Of a stretch of DNA of 9,181 bases, positions 1 through 4,873 are shown piece by piece. Under the pieces are notes generated by a model that did no database searches, was not told the origin of the DNA, and was given only the letters and a program-made list of their open reading frames with translations. Position 1 is the stretch's first letter; each line of letters opens with the position of its first letter. Both the position numbers and the translations under genes were made by a program. Source of the stretch: Thermoplasmata archaeon. Its GTDB lineage: Archaea; Thermoplasmatota; E2; UBA9212. Location: assembly GCA_013329495.1 (NCBI GenBank), contig DUKC01000156.1, forward strand, positions 1-9,181. The letters are read 5' to 3'.

Positions 1-350
1 ATAATATTTCCCTCCTTATCTTTTAGAGTTGAGAAGTTCAGAATAGCTGGGAATTTAACTCCATCGCCTCTTATTGCAGTTACTTCACATGAGCTATAAC
101 CAGTCTTTCTACAATGCTCTATCGCTTTCTTGATTTTTGGAGCATCGGTTTTCTCATACATCTCTTCAAGCTCCGCTCCAATCCACTCTTTTTTGCTCCT
201 CTTGTAAAGTTTCAAAGCAGGTTCATTAACATCTATCCTTACTCCTTCTGGACTCGACAATGTTGCAGGCAAAGGCAAATTATAAAACAAATTTAGCTCA
301 ATTTTTTTAAAACTACCACTTTTCTTTGATTCCATTTCCTCTTTCCTCAT
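1..350 (-). CDS. PAS-domain protein, N-terminal part (cut by left edge)
   Basis: Reading the minus strand from the ATG at 350 gives 116 codons without a stop, running off the window at position 1. After a short basic leader, residues about 18-116 read as one PAS domain: a FYNLPLPATL opening, SPEGVRIDVNEPALKLYKRSKKEWIG (given here in parts: SPEGVRIDVNEPALK, then LYKRSKKEWIG), a helical stretch ending IKKAIEHCRKTGYSS, and the strand pair VTAIRGDGVKFPAILNFS followed by LKDKEGNII. This is the usual PAS order of 'the asparagine of VNEPAL, the EWIG turn, then a beta hairpin with an added GDG turn'. PAS domains sense small ligands, redox state or light and pass the signal to partner domains. What follows (histidine kinase, more PAS domains, or nothing) lies outside the window. 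Start choice: a minus-strand TTTAAATA box at 369-376 supports a start at 350, or at the internal ATG at 335, which has a purine-rich GGAAAGAGG before it. The in-frame ATGs at 362 and 368 lie too close to the box. Confidence 0.82.
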   Translation of the reverse strand, partial: MRKEEMESKKSGSFKKIELNLFYNLPLPATLSSPEGVRIDVNEPALKLYKRSKKEWIGAELEEMYEKTDAPKIKKAIEHCRKTGYSSCEVTAIRGDGVKFPAILNFSTLKDKEGNI

Positions 351-368
351 ATTAATATGCATTTTCAT

Positions 369-376
369 TATTTAAA
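369..376 (-). promoter_or_regulatory. TATA box for the PAS-domain gene
   Basis: On the minus strand the bases read TTTAAATA. The centre lies about 22 bp before the ATG at 350 and about 37 bp before the ATG at 335. This is compatible with transcription starting near 345-350, giving a leaderless or nearly leaderless mRNA. The same octamer recurs before pyrE (4151-4158). Confidence 0.55.
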
Positions 377-456
377 CCTTGTTTGCGTCTGCCTTTAAGT
401 CCGCCTTATGGTGAATGCATACGGACAGATCAATCGAAGAAGTAACCATATCCCGT

Positions 457-476
457 CTTTTACTTAACCGTAAAAG
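457..476. repeat. 7-6-7 inverted repeat, candidate operator upstream of CoA-transferase gene
   Basis: CTTTTAC (457-463) and GTAAAAG (470-476) are perfect inverted 7-bp arms around a 6-bp spacer (TTAACC). The right arm occupies the place of the transcription factor B recognition element just before the TTATTAT box at 477-483. Binding there by a dimeric regulator could block or assist TBP/TFB. The role is inferred from position only. Confidence 0.4.
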
Positions 477-484
477 TTATTATG
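477..484 (+). promoter_or_regulatory. Probable TATA box for the CoA-transferase gene
   Basis: TTATTATG preceded by AAAAG (472-476, BRE-like) lies about 24 bp before the ATG at 505. This matches the spacing seen at the other leaderless genes of the window and agrees with the protein start chosen from family alignment. It is a weaker match than the TTTAAATA boxes elsewhere. Confidence 0.45.
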
Positions 485-504
485 GCTTTTCTTATACTTT
501 CCCT

Positions 505-1629
505 ATGCTCCCTCTAAAAAACATAAAAATTTTAGACCTCTCCTGGTACATTCCAGGGCCATACTGTTCAATGTTGCTCAGTGACTTTGGAGCAGAAGTA
601 ATAAAAATAGAGCCAAAAACTGGAGATCCCTCAAGAAGAATTCCTCCATTCATAGAAGGGGAAGGCGCAATGTTCATCGCTCTCAATAGGAATAAGAAGA
701 GCCTTGCACTGAATCTTAAAGCAGCTGAGGGCAAGGAAATTTTTTATAAACTAGCAAGTAAGGCTGATGTTATATTGGAAAGTTTCAGACCCGGGGTAAC
801 AGAAAGACTAGGCATTGACTATGACGGGGTATCAAAAATAAACAAAAAAATAATATACTGTTCAATTTCAAGTTATGGGCAAAAGGGACCTCTCAGTGAT
901 GAAATAGCACACAATGTTAACTCTTTGGCTCGAGGGGGAATGATTGGGTCCAAAGCACCATGTATTCCAGGTGCACCTGTCGCTGATCTTGCATCCGGCA
1001 TGTTTTCCGCTCTTGCTATATTAATCGCCGTAATTGGAAGATCGAAAACGGGAAAGGGAGAATACATCGACATATCTATGCTAGACAGTGTTGTTTCATG
1101 GATGACTCCGCATCTTATTGGATTCTTTGCAGACGAGAAAGCAGAGCGGAGTGAATCTTCACTGGTGGGGGAACCTTTATCTTACGGTGTATTCAAAGCG
1201 AAAGATGGATATTTTACTCTTGGAATAATAGAACCAAAATTCTGGTTGACCTTCTGCAAAGCAATCGGGAGAGAAGATTTGATAAATGATCAATTTGCGA
1301 GGGGAAAGCGTAGAGAAGAAGCGACAAAAATTCTCAATTCTGTTTTCAGCCAGAAAACACGAGAGGAATGGACTGGATTGCTTAAACAACTTCCCTGCGC
1401 ACCAGTTAACAGGTTGGATGAGATTCCTTCGAATCCCCAGCTTAATTATCGAAAAATGTTTTTTGAAATTGGTGGAATAAGGCAAATAGCAAACCCTATA
1501 AATTTTTCAGAATTTAGACAGAAGGTGAACAAGCCACCTAAAATCGGAGAAAATTCAGAGGAAATATTAATTGACCTTGGATATGACAATAGGAAAATAA
1601 ACTTTTTAAAAAATAAAGGATACGTCTAA
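505..1629 (+). CDS. CaiB/BaiF family (family III) CoA-transferase or acyl-CoA racemase-like enzyme
   Basis: From the ATG at 505 the protein is 374 residues and opens MLPLKNIKILDLSW, the canonical start of this family, followed by GPYCSMLLSDFGAEVIKIE. Further family blocks are FRPGVTERLGIDYD (residues about 94-107), CSISSYGQKGP (119-129) and the glycine-rich KTGKGEYIDISMLDS. D161 in PVADLASGM aligns with the catalytic aspartate that forms the aspartyl-CoA anhydride in family III transferases. H136 in AHNVNSLARGGM matches the histidine paired with that aspartate in alpha-methylacyl-CoA racemases, so a racemase-type reaction is possible. The enzyme is cytoplasmic; its substrate cannot be read from sequence. 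The frame is open to an ATG at 415, but those 30 extra residues match nothing in the family, and the promoter-like bases at 472-484 sit inside them. The gene converges on an acyl-CoA synthetase subunit 57 bp away. Looks more A+T-rich than the operon further right. Confidence 0.88.
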   Translation: MLPLKNIKILDLSWYIPGPYCSMLLSDFGAEVIKIEPKTGDPSRRIPPFIEGEGAMFIALNRNKKSLALNLKAAEGKEIFYKLASKADVILESFRPGVTERLGIDYDGVSKINKKIIYCSISSYGQKGPLSDEIAHNVNSLARGGMIGSKAPCIPGAPVADLASGMFSALAILIAVIGRSKTGKGEYIDISMLDSVVSWMTPHLIGFFADEKAERSESSLVGEPLSYGVFKAKDGYFTLGIIEPKFWLTFCKAIGREDLINDQFARGKRREEATKILNSVFSQKTREEWTGLLKQLPCAPVNRLDEIPSNPQLNYRKMFFEIGGIRQIANPINFSEFRQKVNKPPKIGENSEEILIDLGYDNRKINFLKNKGYV

Positions 1630-1641
1630 CAACAATTCCCG

Positions 1642-1650
1642 TTTATAAAT
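1642..1650. promoter_or_regulatory. TATA-like palindrome between convergent genes
   Basis: TTTATAAA(T) lies in the 57-bp spacer between two convergent stop codons. It is as good a TATA match as the real promoters, but no coding start follows at the right distance on either strand. It could start an antisense RNA into the synthetase gene (plus strand), or be chance AT-richness where transcription ends. Confidence 0.2.
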
Positions 1651-1686
1651 CTTGCTATGATCTGCTAAGATGCACTGGCGGATATT

Positions 1687-3027
1687 TTACTTCGTGTAAC
1701 AGCTGCATAGCATTGCCATTACTTTTGCTGCTCTTGATACAGAAGGATAGATTGGCACTTCAGATTCCGCAAGGATCTCTCTCATGTCTCTTATCTGCTT
1801 CCCCCCCATCCAACATCCAATAGTGGGTTTGCCCAATTCTTTCCCTCTTCTCGCTACCTCAATTGTGGCACTTGTATACTCCTCCAGTTTCGTGAGACCC
1901 GTCTGCACGAGTGCCATAATCACCCCGCCTATCTTATTGTCCTCTATCAGTGCCTTGCCCGCCTCTCTATAATCCGAAAAATTTGCTAATCCCCCTAGGT
2001 CGGCTGGATTACCTGGTTTTATTTCTTTTGGAACCGGGTCCCTCAATCTTTTTAGGATTTCTGAAGAAGGTTGAGGAACTTCAAGACCAAGACTTTCGCA
2101 AGCATCTGCGATTGTTATCCCTAAACCACCGCCATTGGTAACTATCCCAATCCTGCTGCCCCTAACTTTTGGCATGAGAGCCAAAGCGTTTGCATAATCA
2201 AAAAGTTCGGTGACACTAAAGGCTCTCGTGATGCCTGCCTGTCTGAATGCACTGTCATAAATTTTATCGCTGCCTCCCATTGCGCCGGTATGGGACGCCG
2301 CAGCTCTAAGTCCTGCTTCTGATCTTCCGGCTTTTACAGCAACGATAGATTTTTTTGACCTTTTTGCAGCTTTTATAAATCTATCGCCGTTGTTAACTTG
2401 CTCAAGGTACATCGCTATGACCTTTGTGTGAGGATCCTCATTAAAGTAGTCTATAAGGTCTGTATCATCGACATCTATCTTGTTGCCGACGCTTACTATC
2501 AATGATAGACCAATTGCTTCTTCATTCGCTAGATGAGCCATACCCAAAAGCAGGGCTCCGCTCTGGCTAATCAATCCTATTCCTCCCTTTTTCGGCATTA
2601 CATACGAAAAGGCGGCATCCAATGGCCCCCAGGGATTCTTTATTCCAAGCACGTTTGGGCCTATTATCCTTACATCACCTTTTACCTTTAACAATTCTTT
2701 TTCAAGATCGGGTCTGCCAACTTCTGAAAATCCTGAAGATATAACCACGGCTGTTTCCACGTTCTTTTTTGCACAATCAGCAATCACGGAAGGAACAAGA
2801 ACGGCTGGAGTTGTGATCACCGCCATCTCAATTTTGTTTTTGATTTCAAGCAGTGAAGAATAGCATTTCAAGCCCAAGATTTCTCCCCCCTTTGGATTCA
2901 CCGGATAGACAGCGCCTTTGTAGCACGAAACCAGAATATTTCTTAGAGTGTTATAACCTACTTTCCCTGGAGTATGAGAAGCTCCTACTATTGCAATTGA
3001 TTTTGGATTTAGATTCAGATGACTCAT
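1687..3027 (-). CDS. acdA: ADP-forming acetyl/acyl-CoA synthetase, alpha subunit
   Basis: The 446-residue protein has the alpha-subunit layout of nucleoside-diphosphate-forming acyl-CoA synthetases, which convert acyl-CoA, ADP and phosphate to acid, CoA and ATP. Residues 8-20 (PKSIAIVGASHTP) start the CoA-binding Rossmann domain; VYPVNPKG is at 40-47 and IIGPNVLGIKNP at 121-132. The succinyl-CoA-ligase-like part follows with GLISQSGAL at 151-159. E209 in MYLEQ and H246 in AASHTGAMGG match the glutamate and the phosphorylated histidine of the family. Length equals the separate alpha subunit of Pyrococcus-type enzymes (about 450-460), not the fused form of about 700, so an ATP-grasp beta subunit is required. 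None lies in the window. The family's usual GPNCLG is GPNVLG here (V126 for Cys). The symbol marks the enzyme class; the acyl substrate (acetate, branched or aryl acid) is unknown. The gene diverges from the exported hydrolase gene and converges on the CoA-transferase gene. Confidence 0.9.
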   Translation of the reverse strand: MSHLNLNPKSIAIVGASHTPGKVGYNTLRNILVSCYKGAVYPVNPKGGEILGLKCYSSLLEIKNKIEMAVITTPAVLVPSVIADCAKKNVETAVVISSGFSEVGRPDLEKELLKVKGDVRIIGPNVLGIKNPWGPLDAAFSYVMPKKGGIGLISQSGALLLGMAHLANEEAIGLSLIVSVGNKIDVDDTDLIDYFNEDPHTKVIAMYLEQVNNGDRFIKAAKRSKKSIVAVKAGRSEAGLRAAASHTGAMGGSDKIYDSAFRQAGITRAFSVTELFDYANALALMPKVRGSRIGIVTNGGGLGITIADACESLGLEVPQPSSEILKRLRDPVPKEIKPGNPADLGGLANFSDYREAGKALIEDNKIGGVIMALVQTGLTKLEEYTSATIEVARRGKELGKPTIGCWMGGKQIRDMREILAESEVPIYPSVSRAAKVMAMLCSCYTK

Positions 3028-3042
3028 AAAGTGTTATTAGTT

Positions 3043-3062
3043 CAAACTTACTTAAAAGTTTG
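3043..3062. repeat. 7-6-7 inverted repeat over the synthetase TATA box, candidate operator
   Basis: CAAACTT (3043-3049) and AAGTTTG (3056-3062) are perfect inverted arms around ACTTAA. The minus-strand TATA box (3049-3057) lies within the repeat, so a protein bound here would exclude TBP. Arm length and spacing equal the repeat at 457-476, though the arm sequences differ. The function is inferred. Confidence 0.4.
3049..3057 (-). promoter_or_regulatory. TATA box for the acyl-CoA synthetase alpha gene
   Basis: The minus strand reads TTTTAAGTA, centred 26 bp before the ATG at 3027. This predicts a transcript starting at or within a few bases of the start codon. No Shine-Dalgarno-like sequence precedes this ATG. 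Confidence 0.55.
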
Positions 3063-3112
3063 TAGAAAACCAAAATGATAAATGTGCTGATCCTCCCGAG
3101 TTTCAAATAAAG

Positions 3113-3120
3113 TATATAAG
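3113..3120 (+). promoter_or_regulatory. TATA box for the exported hydrolase gene
   Basis: TATATAAG, preceded by the purine-rich AAATAAAG (3105-3112, BRE-like), is centred about 29 bp before the ATG at 3146. A leaderless transcript is predicted. The ATTTTAAAAA at 3131-3140 is too close to the ATG to be the TATA box. Confidence 0.6.
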
Positions 3121-3145
3121 CTGTTCCAATATTTTAAAAACACAC

Positions 3146-4129
3146 ATGCCAAAATTCAAACCAAAGAAAGTATTTGTGGCGTCTCTCCTCGCAGTTTTTT
3201 CGATGTTTTTCTTGCAGATCGGTTTTCCAATTGGTGAGGCTTGGAGCAATGGAGGACCTTCTTACCCTGGGTGGGTCCAGTACGGCACCCATGATCTGAT
3301 TGCTGACTCGGCATATTACCGAGTGTTGGAGGTTGATCCCGACGCAGTCAAATATCTTGCCGAAGACCTGTGGGACTATCGATATGCCACCGAAATTCCA
3401 GACTTCAAACTGCAGGACTGGGTGAACCACAATTACGATTTTCACAAGTACGGGTATAAGGGCGGTCCTCCTGACAGGGGAGCACCATCAAAGGTCCAGG
3501 AATTGTATGATGAAACTGTCGAGCTTCTGTCCAACTGGATAACAGAAGGCATGCCTGTAGGAAGTCAAAATGCAAAAGAAGCTAGGAAAAGCATGGGGAT
3601 GGTATCTCATTACTTTGCCGACATATGCATGCCTCTTCATACCGATGACACTTCGGACGGTTCTCCGGAACACACCCACACTACCCTCAAGTTTCCAGAT
3701 GGTTCGATAAAGAAAAAGAGCTACCACTCACTCTACGAGAGTTCAATAGATTACGGGGTTAAGCAAAGAATAATCGACCTTTACTCAATTCCAAAGGTTC
3801 GAAGACCCACTTACATAAGCGATCCCTATACCCTCACGCTTGAATATGCAAAACTCAGCAATGGCATCTATGTGGTGCCAGCAACAGATCCTGAGCACTG
3901 TTTGGTGGGAAACAGATACTGGTGGTTTGTGGAAGAAATAGAGGGGTGCGTCGATCATGAAAAAACCTTCAATGGACTGCCCGGCATGAGCCCGGAGCTC
4001 TATAGAGAAACGATGGTTCAGCTTCAGTATGCAAGCGAAGGTTTTGCTGATATTTTGTACTCCGTTTGGCAGGACGCTGAGGAGCAGGCAGAGTATCAGA
4101 TTGTAGAGCCGTACCCCCTCGCAAGTTGA
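3146..4129 (+). CDS. Exported zinc-dependent phospholipase C / S1-P1 nuclease superfamily protein
   Basis: The protein is 327 residues. Residues 1-32 are a signal peptide: basic MPKFKPKK, a hydrophobic core at 9-28, and a likely cut after GEA. The mature protein would begin with W33. In this superfamily the mature N-terminal tryptophan is itself a zinc ligand. The other ligands follow in order: H49 (THD), D86 (EIPDF), H100 (YDFH), H155 and D159 (SHYFAD), H165 (MPLH), H194 and E198 (SYHSLYE). The spacings D86-H100 (14), H155-D159 (4), D159-H165 (6) and H194-E198 (4) agree with the classical three-zinc site. The enzyme probably hydrolyses phosphodiesters outside the cell: phospholipid headgroups if a phospholipase, nucleic acids if S1-like. 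Sequence alone does not decide. H165-H194 is long (29), with an acid- and histidine-rich stretch at 167-179. C-terminal cysteines in EHCLVG and EGCVDH could form a disulfide after export. It stands as a single gene with its own promoter; pyrE has a separate one. Confidence 0.85.
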   Translation: MPKFKPKKVFVASLLAVFSMFFLQIGFPIGEAWSNGGPSYPGWVQYGTHDLIADSAYYRVLEVDPDAVKYLAEDLWDYRYATEIPDFKLQDWVNHNYDFHKYGYKGGPPDRGAPSKVQELYDETVELLSNWITEGMPVGSQNAKEARKSMGMVSHYFADICMPLHTDDTSDGSPEHTHTTLKFPDGSIKKKSYHSLYESSIDYGVKQRIIDLYSIPKVRRPTYISDPYTLTLEYAKLSNGIYVVPATDPEHCLVGNRYWWFVEEIEGCVDHEKTFNGLPGMSPELYRETMVQLQYASEGFADILYSVWQDAEEQAEYQIVEPYPLAS

Positions 4130-4150
4130 GCACCCAAAGTGGCGAAAGAT

Positions 4151-4158
4151 TTTAAATA
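4151..4158 (+). promoter_or_regulatory. TATA box for the pyrE-purD-GPN operon
   Basis: TTTAAATA, preceded by CGAAAGAT (4143-4150, BRE-like), is centred 26-27 bp before the pyrE ATG at 4181. This is the clearest promoter in the window. It predicts a leaderless pyrE mRNA and lies in the 51-bp gap after the hydrolase stop codon, so the operon starts here. Confidence 0.7.
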
Positions 4159-4180
4159 AGCGAACCGAATATTTTCACTC

Positions 4181-4873
4181 ATGGCGAGACTTAAGAAAGG
4201 AAAGTTTTGCCCGAAGTGCGGATCTCCTAGGGTTTACTGGCCTGTGCCTCAAATACCTCAAATGAAATGCAAGGATTGTGGGTGGCAAGGCATCCTAGTG
4301 GTTGAGGATGGAGAACTTGCCAAAACAATCAGAAGTGAATGGGAAAGCAAGGAAGACACCAAAAAACTCAAAGATCTGTTGATTGACCATGGGGCCGTTC
4401 AGTTCGGGCGCTTTAAACTAACATCTGGAAAGGAAAGCGATTATTACGTGGACATAAAACAAGTATCAACCGCTCCTGATGTGCTGAAGCATATTGCTAA
4501 ACTTATAGTTCCCTACACAGAGGGATATGATTGTTTGGCAGCCATGGAACTTGGAGCGGTTCCCATAGAGGTTGCGGTTTCCTTGGCCAGCGGCAAACCT
4601 TATGTAATAATAAGAAAAGAGGAAAGAGGGCACGGAACCTTGAAAAAGGTCGAAGGCCCTTCCGTTGATAAAAAAAAGATTCTGGTCATTGAGGACGTCA
4701 CCACCACCGGCGGAACGATTGTCACTGCTGCAAAAGCGCTAAGGGGAAATGGCGCAGAGGTCAGAGAGGCTATTGTCGTTGTTGATAGGGAAGAAGGCGC
4801 AGCCAAAAAATTAAAAGAAGAGGGAATAAAGTTAATACCCCTCGTCTCGATTAGCGAGTTGAAGGAAAAATGA
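4181..4873 (+). CDS. pyrE: Orotate phosphoribosyltransferase with N-terminal zinc ribbon
   Basis: The protein is 230 residues with two parts. Residues 1-44 form a zinc ribbon with C10, C13, C30 and C33 (FCPKCG and MKCKDCGWQG). Residues about 61-230 are a type I phosphoribosyltransferase that joins orotate to PRPP to give OMP in pyrimidine synthesis. Visible signatures are FKLTSGKESDYYVDIK (78-93), ELGAVPIEVAVSLASGKPYVIIRKEE (123-148, given as a span with ELGAVP and VIIRKEE as key points), and the PRPP-binding ILVIEDVTTTGGT (167-179) with E171-D172. In the flexible loop the usual RKxxKx(H/Y)GTG reads RKEERGHGTL, so the catalytic-loop lysine (K103 in the E. coli enzyme) is R149 and the last glycine is leucine. 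Bacterial PyrE is about 210 residues and has no ribbon; the ribbon may bind nucleic acid or stabilise the enzyme (inference). The stop overlaps the purD start by ATGA. The alternative is a regulatory OPRT-like protein. Confidence 0.88.
   Translation: MARLKKGKFCPKCGSPRVYWPVPQIPQMKCKDCGWQGILVVEDGELAKTIRSEWESKEDTKKLKDLLIDHGAVQFGRFKLTSGKESDYYVDIKQVSTAPDVLKHIAKLIVPYTEGYDCLAAMELGAVPIEVAVSLASGKPYVIIRKEERGHGTLKKVEGPSVDKKKILVIEDVTTTGGTIVTAAKALRGNGAEVREAIVVVDREEGAAKKLKEEGIKLIPLVSISELKEK
4863..4873 (+). promoter_or_regulatory. Ribosome binding site and ATGA coupling at pyrE-purD
   Basis: AAGGA (4862-4866) is four bases from the purD ATG (4870), which overlaps the pyrE TGA. The site lies inside the last pyrE codons. 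It marks Shine-Dalgarno-assisted re-initiation, unlike the leaderless first gene of the operon. Confidence 0.5.

Noticed and set aside
114..296. 60-residue plus-strand open frame
   Set aside because: It lies antisense to the PAS-domain coding frame, which is much better supported; no family features or promoter.
415..504. Upstream ATG at 415 as start of the CoA-transferase gene
   Set aside because: The extra 30 residues do not resemble the family, whose proteins begin at the MLPLKNIKILDLSW block. The region also holds the inverted repeat and TATA-like bases that suit a start at 505.
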